In this document: piece by piece, positions 8,003 to 15,310 of the stretch
How the letters are laid out: every line of letters starts with the position of its first letter
Position numbering within the stretch: the stretch's first letter is position 1
Origin: Sphingomonadales bacterium
GTDB taxonomy: Bacteria > Pseudomonadota > Alphaproteobacteria > Sphingomonadales > Sphingomonadaceae
Direction: 5' to 3'
Assembly (NCBI GenBank): GCA_027489295.1
Contig: JAIYAA010000015.1
Span: forward strand, 1-15,313
Length of the DNA: 15,313 nt
Notes under the pieces: generated by a model
What the model was told of the DNA's origin: nothing
Seen by the model: the letters and a program-made list of their open reading frames with translations, nothing else
Database searches by the model: none
Made by a program: the position numbers and the translations under genes

Positions 8003-8391
8003 GCGCGGACACCCACGGCCACGCCGGCCACCACCATGATCACGGCCATGGCCATGACCATGACGCCCCGCATTCGACCCGTGGCGGCTATGTCACCGGC
8101 TTCCTGCTCTCGGTCGTCCTCACCGCGATCCCGTTCGGGATCGTGATGGGCGGCTGGATCGCCGATGCCCGTGTGGCGGTCGCGATCTGCGCGGCGCTGG
8201 CGATGGTGCAGATCGTCGTCCACATGATCTACTTCCTCCACATGAACGGAAAGTCCGAGCAGGGCTGGACGCTGATGGCGCTGATCTTCACCGTCATCAT
8301 CGTCGTGATCGCGCTCACCGGCTCGCTGTGGGTGATGTACAACATGAACGTCAACATGATGCCCGGGATGGATTCCGGCGCCAGCATGTGA
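7999..8391 (+). CDS. cyoD: Cytochrome bo3 ubiquinol oxidase subunit IV (CyoD), His-rich N-terminus
   Basis: This small subunit has three TM helices (about 31-51, 57-77 and 88-110) and the family segments [10 protein letters not shown] and [10 protein letters not shown]; CyoD assists CuB loading and assembly in E. coli. The length is 130 residues against about 109 there. The excess is largely an N-terminal tail with ten His in the first 25 residues ([17 protein letters not shown]) and a Met-rich end ([14 protein letters not shown]). The start is ATG 7999, with GGAG 7 nt upstream and a 4-nt overlap with cyoC; an in-frame ATG at 7774 lies inside cyoC and is not credible. The His tail suggests metal binding, which is inference. 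No cyoE follows, unlike E. coli. Confidence 0.93.
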   Translation: MSADTHGHAGHHHDHGHGHDHDAPHSTRGGYVTGFLLSVVLTAIPFGIVMGGWIADARVAVAICAALAMVQIVVHMIYFLHMNGKSEQGWTLMALIFTVIIVVIALTGSLWVMYNMNVNMMPGMDSGASM

Positions 8392-9080
8392 GCCGGCCGG
8401 CTTCCCGTAACTGGATGGCGATCGCGCTGTTGCCGCTGATCGCCATCCTGCTCGGCCTCGGCATCTGGCAGGTCGAGCGCCGTGCCTGGAAGCTGGCACT
8501 GATCGACCGGGTGGAGCGGGGACTGGCGACGGCGCCGGTTTCCGCCCCCGGTCCCGCCGATTGGCCCGGCATCGACGCCGGCGCGTCCTATCGCAAACTC
8601 CGCGTCACCGGCCGGTATTTGCCCTGCCGCACCAGGCTCGCCCAGGCCGTCACCGATCTCGGCCCCGGCAAATGGGTGATGACCCCGTTGGTCACCGATC
8701 GCGGCTTCACCGTCTTCATCAATCGGGGCTTCCTGCCCGACGGCCAGGCGTTGCCGGCCTGCACCTCCACCGCCGCTGCTGCCGTGACCATCACCGGGCT
8801 GCTGCGGCTGAGCGAGCCCAAGGGCGGCTTCCTGCGCGCGAACGACCCAGGCGCCGATCGCTGGTACTCGCGCGACGTGGCAGCGATGGGGAAGGGGCTT
8901 GCCCCGCTTGCCCCCTATTTCATCGACGCCGATCGCAGCGGCGATGGCTGGCCGCGCGGCGGGATGACGGTCATCCGGTTCCCCAACAACCATCTCGTCT
9001 ATGCGCTGACCTGGTTCGGCCTGGCACTGCTGACCGGCTGGTTCGCCTGGCGGGCTTGGCGCGGGCGCGGAGACGCATGA
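8388..9080 (+). CDS. surf1: SURF1 family oxidase assembly protein
   Basis: SURF1 proteins help place haem in subunit I of haem-copper oxidases. This 230-residue protein has the family layout: an N-terminal TM helix ending in LGLGIWQVERRAWKLALI (about 22-39), a large periplasmic domain with YRKLRVTGRYL and GFTVFINRGFLP, and a C-terminal TM helix in YALTWFGLALLTGWFAWRAW. The start is GTG 8388, overlapping the cyoD stop as GTGA; the only longer in-frame ATG (8328) lies within cyoD. The position in a quinol-oxidase operon suggests a bo3-dedicated member, comparable with Surf1q of Paracoccus denitrificans, which serves the quinol oxidase there. The 3' end overlaps regB by 4 nt. Confidence 0.92.
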   Translation: MSRPASRNWMAIALLPLIAILLGLGIWQVERRAWKLALIDRVERGLATAPVSAPGPADWPGIDAGASYRKLRVTGRYLPCRTRLAQAVTDLGPGKWVMTPLVTDRGFTVFINRGFLPDGQALPACTSTAAAAVTITGLLRLSEPKGGFLRANDPGADRWYSRDVAAMGKGLAPLAPYFIDADRSGDGWPRGGMTVIRFPNNHLVYALTWFGLALLTGWFAWRAWRGRGDA

Positions 9081-10348
9081 CCCCCCGCACGCCGGAGGAC
9101 GCCGCCCGCCGCAATCTGCTGCTGCTGGTACAGCTCCGCTGGCTGGCGGTGCTGGGGCAGCTGACGACGATCCTCGGTGTCCATCTGGTGTTCGGGGTAC
9201 GGCTGCCGCTGGTGCCGATGCTGGCGACCATCGGCGTGCTGGTCGCGCTCAACCTGGCGATTTTGCCGGCGCGGGCGCTGCGACCCGCCACCGATGCGCA
9301 GGTAATGGCCGGTCTGCTGGTCGATGTCGCCTGCCTTACCGTCCTGCTCTATCTGAGCGGGGGTGCGACCAACCCGTTCGTTTCGCTCTATTTGCTGCAG
9401 GTGGTGCTCGGCGCGGTGCTGCTCGACACCGGATCGAGCTGGGCGCTGGTGGTGCTGACCAGCACCGCCTTCGCCGTGCTGGCGATCGTCCACCGGCCGC
9501 TGCCGCTGCCGCCCGCGCTGGCGAGCAGCCTGTCCGGTCCTTTCGTCTTCGCGCTGTGGTTCAACTACACGCTGATCGCGACGCTGGTGGTGCAGTTCGT
9601 CACCCGGATCGCGCGCAACCTGCGCGACCGCGATGCTCGCCTCGCCGAACTGCGCCAGCGCGCCGCGGAGGAAGAGCATATCGTTCGCATGGGCCTGCTC
9701 GCCAGCGGTGCCGCGCATGAGCTCGGCACGCCGCTCGCCTCGATCTCGGTCGCGCTGGGGGACTGGCGCGCCGATGCCAAGATCCGCCGCGACCCGCAGC
9801 TGAGCGCCGAGGTGGCGGACATGCAGGCCGAGGTGGCCCGCTGCAAGTCCATCGTCGCCGGCATCCTGTTCGCCGCGGGAGAGGTGAGCGGCGAGGCCCC
9901 GGAGCGGACCACGCTTCGCCGCTTCGTCACCGGGCTGATAGAGGGGTGGCCGCGCAACGACAGCGTCACGCTCGACTATCGCCTGCCGACCGACCTCCCG
10001 ATCGTCGCCGATCGCGCGCTCGGCCAGTCGATCGTCAACCTGCTCGACAATGCGGTGGAAGCGGGGGCAGGGCGCATCCGCCTGTCGGTCAGCGCGCCGG
10101 ACGCGACGCTGGTGCTCGCCGTGCGCGACGATGGCCGCGGCTTTCCCGAGGCCATCCTGCCGCGGATCGGGGATCCGTATAACAGCAGCAAGGACCGCCA
10201 GGGGGCAGGCCTCGGGCTGTTCCTGGCGCACAACGTGTTGCGGACGCTGGGGGGCACGCTCGTCGCGCGCAACCTGGAAGCGGGTGGCGCCGAGGTCGCA
10301 CTGCGCGTACCGGTGGCGGCGCTCGCACTCGAGGACGAGATCGAATGA
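9077..10348 (+). CDS. regB: RegB/PrrB/ActS-type redox sensor histidine kinase
   Basis: RegB senses quinone and thiol redox state and phosphorylates RegA in photosynthetic and other alphaproteobacteria. The 423-residue protein has about six TM helices in residues 15-180, with the quinone-interaction motif GGxxNPF seen as GGATNPF (95-101) in a periplasmic loop. The H box is AAHELGTPLASI with H214. A Cys at 256 (VARCKS), 42 residues after H214, matches the region of the redox-active Cys265 of Rhodobacter capsulatus RegB. The N box is NLLDNAVEA (321-329), G1 is DDGRGF (351-356) and G2 is GAGLGLFLA (377-385), so the kinase should be active. Start ATG 9077 overlaps the surf1 stop (ATGA) with GGAG just upstream, and it overlaps regA by 4 nt. 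In Rhodobacter the gene next to regB is the Sco-type factor senC; here it is surf1. Confidence 0.92.
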   Translation: MTPRTPEDAARRNLLLLVQLRWLAVLGQLTTILGVHLVFGVRLPLVPMLATIGVLVALNLAILPARALRPATDAQVMAGLLVDVACLTVLLYLSGGATNPFVSLYLLQVVLGAVLLDTGSSWALVVLTSTAFAVLAIVHRPLPLPPALASSLSGPFVFALWFNYTLIATLVVQFVTRIARNLRDRDARLAELRQRAAEEEHIVRMGLLASGAAHELGTPLASISVALGDWRADAKIRRDPQLSAEVADMQAEVARCKSIVAGILFAAGEVSGEAPERTTLRRFVTGLIEGWPRNDSVTLDYRLPTDLPIVADRALGQSIVNLLDNAVEAGAGRIRLSVSAPDATLVLAVRDDGRGFPEAILPRIGDPYNSSKDRQGAGLGLFLAHNVLRTLGGTLVARNLEAGGAEVALRVPVAALALEDEIE

Positions 10349-10872
10349 CGACCAACAAGTTGTTGATTATCGAGGATGATGCGGTCTTCGCCCGTACCCT
10401 TGCCCGGTCGTTCGAACGGCGCGGCTATGCCGTGGAGGTGCTCAACGGCCCGGAAGGGGTGGAGGAAACCGCCACGGCCTTCGCGCCGACGCGCGCGGTA
10501 GTGGACCTCCGGCTCGGCGGCAGCTCGGGCCTCGCCTGCGTGAAGCAGCTGCACGACCTGGACCCGGCGATGCGGATCGTCGTGCTCACCGGCTTCGCCA
10601 GCATCAGCACCGCGGTGGAGGCGGTGAAGCTGGGGGCTACCAACTATCTGATGAAGCCCGCCAACACCGACGATATCGAGGCCGCGTTCGACCGCGTCGA
10701 CGGCGATGTCGATACCGAGCTGAAGGCGCGGCCCACGTCGATCAAGACGCTCGAATGGGAGCACATCCACCAGACGCTGGCGGACACCAACTACAATCTT
10801 TCCGAAGCGGCGCGCCGGCTGGGCCTGCACCGCCGCACGCTCGCCCGCAAGCTGGACAAGAAGCACCTCTAG
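10345..10872 (+). CDS. regA: RegA/PrrA/ActR-type response regulator
   Basis: This is the partner regulator of the preceding kinase. Its receiver domain (about 5-120) has acidic pair D11/D12, phospho-acceptor D54 (VVDLRL), T82 and K104. The C-terminal Fis-type helix-turn-helix (about 145-175) reads NLSEAARRLGLHRRTLARKL, the signature of the RegA family, preceded by WEHIHQ. At 175 residues it is slightly shorter than Rhodobacter RegA (about 184), and the linker lacks the usual run of prolines. The start is ATG 10345, overlapping the regB stop, with GAGGA 9 nt upstream. RegA regulators control respiration, carbon and nitrogen genes according to redox state; control of this operon by its own last genes is plausible but not shown by the sequence. 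Confidence 0.93.
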   Translation: MTTNKLLIIEDDAVFARTLARSFERRGYAVEVLNGPEGVEETATAFAPTRAVVDLRLGGSSGLACVKQLHDLDPAMRIVVLTGFASISTAVEAVKLGATNYLMKPANTDDIEAAFDRVDGDVDTELKARPTSIKTLEWEHIHQTLADTNYNLSEAARRLGLHRRTLARKLDKKHL

Positions 10873-10896
10873 GCAGCTGCCTCAGTGGAGGTGCTT
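10861..10896. terminator. Inverted repeat at the convergent regA / GAF-GGDEF-EAL junction
   Basis: AAGCACCTC (10861-10869) and GAGGTGCTT (10888-10896) pair perfectly, enclosing a self-complementary AGGCAGCTGCCT (10871-10882). The outer arms lie within the two coding ends and encode Lys-His-Leu on both strands. The structure could work as a bidirectional terminator, though no clean T-run follows on either side. Confidence 0.45.
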
Positions 10897-12714
10897 GGGT
10901 TCGGCGGCCTTGCTGGCGCGTTCGGCAAGTAGGGCCTGCGATTCGCGCAGGATCTGGGTGGCTCGTTCGATGTCGACCGCCGGCGAGAACAGATGCCCCT
11001 GGCCATAGGCGCAGCCGATGCCGCGCAGCCGCTCGGCCTGCAGCTCGGTCTCGACGCCCTCGGCGATCACCGCCATGTCGAGTTCGCGGGCGATGTGCAG
11101 CACGCCCTCCAGGATGGCGCGGCTCGCGCTGCTCTGCATCAGCTGGTCGGTGAAGGTCTTGTCGATCTTGAGAAAGTCGACCGGCATGGTCAGCAAGTGG
11201 GTGAGCGAGGCATAGCCGGTGCCGAAATCGTCCAGCGCCACGGCCAGACCCTGTCCGCGAAACCAGCGCAGGGTGTCGGCGACCGTGGTGTCGCCCTGAC
11301 CGAGATAGACCGTCTCGGTAATTTCCAGCGCGAGATGGTGCATCGGCACCCCGTACCGCCCGAGCACCTCGGGGATCACCTCCCGCAGCCGTCCGCCATG
11401 AAAGTCGCCGGACGAGAAATTCATGCCGACATGGCGCGGCGCGATGCCGAGATCGCACCAGCGCCGGAGATCTGCGGCGACGCGCTCCAGCATCCGCGCG
11501 GTAATCGCGCCGGCGACCTTGCCGTCGGTGGTCGCTTCGAAAAACTCTGCGGCGGAGGCGATGCGATCGCCGACTCGCATGCGGCACAACGCCTCGAACC
11601 CGATCACCTCGCCGGTGGTGAGATCGAACAGCGGCTGGTAATGGGGCAGCAGCCGATCCTCGGCCAGGGCGCGCTCCACCGCGTGGATCGCCTCGAGGCG
11701 GCGTGCCATCCGGGTGGCGATGCCCGGCCAGTAGCGCACGAAGCTGCCACGTGCGGTTTCCTTGGCGTGGTAGAGCGCGAGGTCGGCGTTGAGGCGGACC
11801 TGTTCGGCGCTTTCGCCCTCGCCCACAAGCGCGCCGCCAGCCGTGGCGCGGGGCAGGACGTTGCGATCGCCGTCCTCGATGGGTTGTGCCAGTGCGTCGA
11901 GCAGGTGCCTTGCGGTTTCCGCGGGATCGGCAAGCGCGGCAGGGTTCTGCAGCAATATCGCGAACTCGTCCCCGCCCAGGCGATAGGCGCGGTCCGGCGC
12001 TGCCGCCTCGGCGAGGCGACGCGCCGCGTGGATGATCAGTTCGTCCCCGGCGACGTGCCCGAACGTGTCGTTGACGATCTTCAGATTGTCGAGATCGACG
12101 AGCACCAGACCCCAGGCGCCGGGCTCGGAACAGTCGAGATCGCCCAGCGAGGTGTTGAAGGCAGAGCGGTTGGGCAACCCGGTCAGCCCGTCCAGCTGGG
12201 CGCGTCGCACCTGCTTGGCCCGCCAGATATCCTGTTCGATGGCAATCGCGCAGAGATGAAGGCAAACCTGGACGATGCGCCGCTCCATCGGCGTGGGGCC
12301 GCGCGGCACCTGATAGTAGAAGGCGAACACGCCGGTCACCTCGCCGCGCCCGTTCTTGATCGGGTTGGACCAGCAGGCGCGCAGGCCCAAGGGTTGTGTC
12401 AGGTGGTGGAACTTGGTCCAGTTGGCGTCGGTATCGATGTCGGTGCTGGCATAGGCCTTGCCATGAAAGGCGGCGGCCCCGCAGGATCCGACCTTGGGGC
12501 CGATCATCAAGCCTTCGATCGACTGCAGATAGTGTTCCGGCAGGCTGGGCCCGGCGACCGGGATCATCCGGCCCGCCACGTCCACCCGCATCACCGAACA
12601 GCGTACGTCGGGTGCGCGCAGCTCGACTTCCCGGCACAGTCGGTCGGTGACCGACGCAAGGTCTGCCCCTTTTGCGACAAGCTCCAAGATGTTGTTCTGA
12701 AGCGAGATGTCCAC
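10882..12714 (-). CDS. GAF-GGDEF-EAL cyclic-di-GMP turnover protein
   Basis: The protein makes or breaks the second messenger c-di-GMP. From GTG 12714 it has 610 residues: a GAF domain (about 11-161), GGDEF (about 170-325) and EAL (about 340-590). The GGDEF motif is intact (247-251), with no RxxD inhibitory site at the usual place. The EAL domain keeps E374 of EAL, N432, E464 and E467, the DDFGTG motif (495-500), K516, E552 and Q572, so phosphodiesterase activity is likely and cyclase activity possible. The GAF domain holds six Cys. It looks soluble, without TM helices or signal peptide. The start is uncertain: GTG 12714 has AAGGTGA upstream, whereas GTG 12726, GTG 12735 and TTG 12810 have no clear ribosome binding site. 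It converges with regA. Confidence 0.9.
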   Translation of the reverse strand: MDISLQNNILELVAKGADLASVTDRLCREVELRAPDVRCSVMRVDVAGRMIPVAGPSLPEHYLQSIEGLMIGPKVGSCGAAAFHGKAYASTDIDTDANWTKFHHLTQPLGLRACWSNPIKNGRGEVTGVFAFYYQVPRGPTPMERRIVQVCLHLCAIAIEQDIWRAKQVRRAQLDGLTGLPNRSAFNTSLGDLDCSEPGAWGLVLVDLDNLKIVNDTFGHVAGDELIIHAARRLAEAAAPDRAYRLGGDEFAILLQNPAALADPAETARHLLDALAQPIEDGDRNVLPRATAGGALVGEGESAEQVRLNADLALYHAKETARGSFVRYWPGIATRMARRLEAIHAVERALAEDRLLPHYQPLFDLTTGEVIGFEALCRMRVGDRIASAAEFFEATTDGKVAGAITARMLERVAADLRRWCDLGIAPRHVGMNFSSGDFHGGRLREVIPEVLGRYGVPMHHLALEITETVYLGQGDTTVADTLRWFRGQGLAVALDDFGTGYASLTHLLTMPVDFLKIDKTFTDQLMQSSASRAILEGVLHIARELDMAVIAEGVETELQAERLRGIGCAYGQGHLFSPAVDIERATQILRESQALLAERASKAAEPKHLH

Positions 12715-12753
12715 GCGTGTCGTCACCTTGTGCACGTTTCTGCGTAAGGTGGG

Positions 12754-12770
12754 GGGTGCGCGTTGCACCC
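12754..12770 (-). other. Small hairpin upstream of the GAF-GGDEF-EAL gene
   Basis: GGGTGC (12754-12759) and GCACCC (12765-12770) pair over a 5-nt loop in the 165-bp region between the divergent c-di-GMP and phosphatase genes. It may lie in the leader of the former or be an operator half-site pair. I see no convincing -35/-10 elements for either gene here. Confidence 0.25.
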
Positions 12771-12879
12771 GCGATAACGGCGTTCCCGGTAAAACTACGT
12801 AGAAATGCAAGTGTGGGTGCTGCTAGGGGCGCGCGAGGAAGCCGGCGTCGCCCGGCGCCTGCTGAAAGGGAAGGTTGAA

Positions 12880-13638
12880 ATGATCCGCGTCCCCCTTGCC
12901 GCCGCGGCCGCGTTGCTGCTCGCCGCTCCGCAGGCAGGCGACACCGGACCCTATCTCGCACAGGACCAGTATCCGGACGGCCTGCAGATCCTGCCCCCGC
13001 CGCCCGCGGCAGACAGTGCCGCGGCGGCGCTCGATCTCAAGATCTTCCGGGATACCCGCAAGCTGGCCGGCAGCCCGCGCTGGCAAATCGCCACCGACGA
13101 CGTGACCAACGATCCGCTGGCCCGCAATGCCTGCGCGATGGGCCTCGTGCTCGATGCCAAGCGGGCTCCCGCGCTGGCGCACCTGCTGGACCGCGCGGGC
13201 ACCGGCCCGGTGGTGTCCCGCGTCAAGGCCGCCTATCAGGTCCCGCGTCCCTATCTGCGGACCGACGGCCCGATCTGCGAGCCCAAGACCGCGCATCTCG
13301 CCGGCAATGGCGACTATCCCTCCGGCCACACGGCGAACGGCTGGATGGAGGCGCTGATCCTGGCCGAGGTGATGCCGGAGCGGACCACCGCCATCCTCGC
13401 CCGCGGCCGCGCCTATGGCGAGAGCCGGGCGATTTGCGGGTCGCACAGCAAGAGCGCGGTCGACGCCGGCTATATGGCCGGGGCGGTGGTGTTCACCGCG
13501 CTTCACGCCTCCCCGGCCTTCCGGCACGACGTCGAGGCGGCCCGGGCGGAGCTGGCGACGCTGCGGCGCACGGCGCCGCATCCCGACGGGCAGCGCTGTG
13601 CCGCCGAAGCCGCCGCGCTGGCGGTCCGGCCGTGGTGA
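12880..13638 (+). CDS. Secreted class A acid phosphatase / PAP2-type protein with atypical motif 3
   Basis: Class A non-specific acid phosphatases are periplasmic PAP2-superfamily enzymes that release phosphate from organic monoesters. This 252-residue protein begins with a Sec-type signal peptide (MIRVPLAAAAALLLAAPQAG, cleavage near residue 18-20). It carries KX6RP (K116, R123, P124), PSGH (147-150) and SRX5H (S182, R183, H189), covering the phosphate-binding residues and both catalytic histidines. The Asp normally four residues after the second His, which orients it, is Ala here (A193); an Asp is present two residues later (D195). Activity may therefore be altered, or this may be a subfamily trait. 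The start is ATG 12880 with GGGAAGG 5 nt upstream, which places the signal peptide at the N-terminus; an upstream in-frame ATG at 12805 would bury it. It is divergent from the c-di-GMP gene, and a membrane protein gene follows on the same strand. Confidence 0.88.
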   Translation: MIRVPLAAAAALLLAAPQAGDTGPYLAQDQYPDGLQILPPPPAADSAAAALDLKIFRDTRKLAGSPRWQIATDDVTNDPLARNACAMGLVLDAKRAPALAHLLDRAGTGPVVSRVKAAYQVPRPYLRTDGPICEPKTAHLAGNGDYPSGHTANGWMEALILAEVMPERTTAILARGRAYGESRAICGSHSKSAVDAGYMAGAVVFTALHASPAFRHDVEAARAELATLRRTAPHPDGQRCAAEAAALAVRPW

Positions 13639-13642
13639 GCTG

Positions 13643-13670
13643 CATGACTGCGCTGTCATGAAGCCGTCGC
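13643..13670 (+). promoter_or_regulatory. Inverted repeat / possible Pho-box half-site
   Basis: CATGAC (13643-13648) and GTCATG (13655-13660) form a 6-bp stem over 6 nt just after the phosphatase stop. The right arm includes CTGTCAT (13653-13659), a perfect PhoB half-site. Eleven bases later comes CCGTCGC (13664-13670), which matches the half-site at only 4 of 7 positions. Either a weak hairpin or a weak Pho box upstream of the next gene is possible. Confidence 0.2.
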
Positions 13671-13737
13671 GCGACCGCGCCAAAGCCCGGCCGTGCGTAG
13701 CGGGGAATCGGGCATGGACAAGGAGGCTGGGCAGCGC

Positions 13738-15018
13738 ATGGGGCATGCGAATGCGCGGCTTACCCTGTTTCTGGGCGGGCTGGCGGCGTTCGGCGCCTAT
13801 TTTGCCATGTACGCCTTCCGCAAGTCGTTCGCGGCAGCGACCTATGCCGATATCGGCGGCTGGCACGGCGCCATCGACTACAAGACCGCGCTGCTGATCG
13901 CGCAGGTGCTTGGCTATGCGCTCTCGAAACTCATCGGCGTGCGGGTGATCGCCGAGGTCGGCCGACACGGACGGGCGCGGATGATCCTGGCACTGATCGG
14001 GGCGTCCTGGCTGGCGCTGGTGCTGTTCGCGCTGCTGCCGCCGCCCTGGGCGATCCTGTGTCTCTTTCTCAACGGCCTGCCGCTCGGACTGATCTGGGGG
14101 CTGGTGTTCAGCTATGTCGAGGGCAGGCGGGTGACCGATCTGCTGGGCGCGATGCTGTGCGCCAGCTTCATCCTCTCGTCGGGCGTGGTCAAATCGGCGG
14201 CGGTGCTGCTGATGGGCTGGGGCGTGCCCGAGCTGTGGATGCCGGCGGCGACCGGGCTGGCCTTTTCCCCGATGCTGCTGGTGGCCCTGTGGCAGTTGGA
14301 ACGGCTGCCGCCGCCCGATGCCCGCGACGAGGCCGAGCGGGTGGTACGGGTGCCGATGCACGCGGCGGCGCGCGCCGCCTTTGTGCGGGCGCATGGCGGC
14401 ACGCTGGCCTTGCTGGTGCTCGGCTATGTGCTGCTCACGGCGCTGCGCGACGTGCGCGATAACTTCGCGGCGGAGATCTGGCAGGCCACCGGATTCGGGA
14501 GCGACGCGGCGATGTTCTCGGCAAGCGAGGCGCCGGTTGCGCTGCTGACGCTGGCTGCCCTGGCGGCGCTGATGCTGGTGCGCGACAATCTGAACGCGCT
14601 GCTGGCGATGCACGGGCTGATCCTGCTCGGCGCCCTGCTGCTGGGGCTGTCGACGCTCGCGTTCGATGCGGGACTGCTCGCACCGTTCCCGTGGATGATC
14701 GTCACCGGCGCCGGCTTGTACCTGGCCTATACGCCGTTCAATGCGATGCTGTTCGACCGGGTGATCGCCACGATTGGTACCGCCGCCAATGCCGGGTTCC
14801 TGATCTATATTGCCGACGCCTCGGGCTATGTCGGCAGCGTGGCGCTGCTGCTGGTGCGCAGCGTCGGTGCGCCGCGGATGGAATGGCTGCCCTTCTTCGC
14901 TACCTGTTGCTACGCGACGGCGATCGCGGTGGGCGCGCTCACGCTCCTCTCCGCGCTACACTTCCTGCGGGTATCGCGCGGAACCGGCCGGGCGGCCCCA
15001 TTGCGGCGTGCCGGTTGA
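13738..15018 (+). CDS. DUF5690-type multi-pass membrane protein, MFS-like
   Basis: This is a 426-residue hydrophobic protein with about 12-13 TM segments. I recognise the DUF5690 family, whose function is unknown and whose fold looks like the major facilitator superfamily: FAMYAFRKSFAAATY near the N-terminus, DYKTALLIAQVLGYALSKLIG, a loop LPLGLIWGLVFSYVEGRR, TALRDVRDNFAAEIW in the middle, and YTPFNAMLFDRVIA with ADASGYVGS near the end. These charged and glycine-rich motifs inside the membrane region suggest a transporter rather than a structural protein; the substrate is unknown. ATG 13738 has AAGGAGG 11 nt upstream; ATG 13714 and GTG 13693 are longer in-frame alternatives with poorer signals. 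It lies 99 nt after the phosphatase gene and may or may not share its transcript. A cobalamin riboswitch for another gene begins about 40 nt downstream. Confidence 0.85.
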   Translation: MGHANARLTLFLGGLAAFGAYFAMYAFRKSFAAATYADIGGWHGAIDYKTALLIAQVLGYALSKLIGVRVIAEVGRHGRARMILALIGASWLALVLFALLPPPWAILCLFLNGLPLGLIWGLVFSYVEGRRVTDLLGAMLCASFILSSGVVKSAAVLLMGWGVPELWMPAATGLAFSPMLLVALWQLERLPPPDARDEAERVVRVPMHAAARAAFVRAHGGTLALLVLGYVLLTALRDVRDNFAAEIWQATGFGSDAAMFSASEAPVALLTLAALAALMLVRDNLNALLAMHGLILLGALLLGLSTLAFDAGLLAPFPWMIVTGAGLYLAYTPFNAMLFDRVIATIGTAANAGFLIYIADASGYVGSVALLLVRSVGAPRMEWLPFFATCCYATAIAVGALTLLSALHFLRVSRGTGRAAPLRRAG

Positions 15019-15055
15019 TCCGCATCCCCGCTTGGCCTAGGCATGGCGCCGATCG

Positions 15056-15248
15056 CGCCGGTGCCCTGACCAGGGCTTAATCGGGAATGCGGTGCGGGGA
15101 GCCTGGCTCCCCAAATCCGTGGCTGTCCCTGCAACTGTGAGCGGATAGCGCGATGCACTGGCCTCCTGCGAGAGGCAGCCACTGGGCCCTTGCGGCCTGG
15201 GAAGGCGTGCAGCGCGCGGTGACCCGCAAGCCAGGAGACCTGCCGGCG
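15056..15248 (+). ncRNA. Cobalamin (adenosylcobalamin-type) riboswitch
   Basis: The conserved core appears in order on the plus strand: GGTGCC (15060-15065), TTAATCGGGAATGCGGTG (15077-15094), the P5 hairpin GGGGAG/CTCCCC with loop CCTGG (15096-15112), TGCAACTGTGAGCGG (the B12-binding core, near 15129-15144), the B12-box elements GCCACTGG and TGGGAAGGCG, and the terminal GCCAGGAGACCTGCC (15230-15244). These are diagnostic of the cobalamin riboswitch family. It should switch off a gene to the right when B12 is abundant. A following stem-loop near 15262-15281 contains CCAGG, complementary to the P5 loop, and may give the kissing interaction known in this class. The regulated gene is outside the window; B12 uptake or synthesis is the usual target. 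Confidence 0.95.
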
Positions 15249-15252
15249 TCCG

Positions 15253-15310
15253 GTCGCTCTTGCCCTGGTCCAGGGGATGGCCGCGGCACGGTGTACTCCG
15301 TCTGAGCGAC
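15253..15310 (+). promoter_or_regulatory. Possible expression platform of the cobalamin riboswitch
   Basis: GTCGCTC (15253-15259) can pair with GAGCGAC (15304-15310) at the extreme right edge, enclosing the smaller stem-loop at 15262-15281. There is no T-run within the window, so a translation-blocking structure over a start site just beyond 15313 is more likely than a terminator. No complete gene is visible from 15019 to the end. Confidence 0.35.

Noticed and set aside
8005..8075. Repetitive CAC/CAT-rich stretch at the start of cyoD, first considered as a tandem DNA repeat
   Set aside because: The repetition comes from His/Gly/Asp codons of a His-rich tail; unit length and order are irregular, so it is coding rather than a satellite.
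8391..8400. Missing cyoE as evidence of an operon deletion
   Set aside because: surf1 starts exactly on the cyoD stop in a clean 4-nt overlap, so there is no scar; haem O synthase is often encoded elsewhere.
10993..12747. 584-codon plus-strand frame opposite the GAF-GGDEF-EAL gene
   Set aside because: The minus-strand gene has complete GAF, GGDEF and EAL motifs; the opposite frame shows none and is explained by codon bias.
12805..12879. Longer N-terminus for the phosphatase from ATG 12805
   Set aside because: It would put 25 charged and mixed residues before an evident signal peptide, and ATG 12880 has a good ribosome binding site.
12823..14613. 596-codon minus-strand frame opposite the phosphatase and DUF5690 genes
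   Set aside because: It has a Q/R/H-rich composition without domains and spans two well-supported plus-strand genes and the gap between them.
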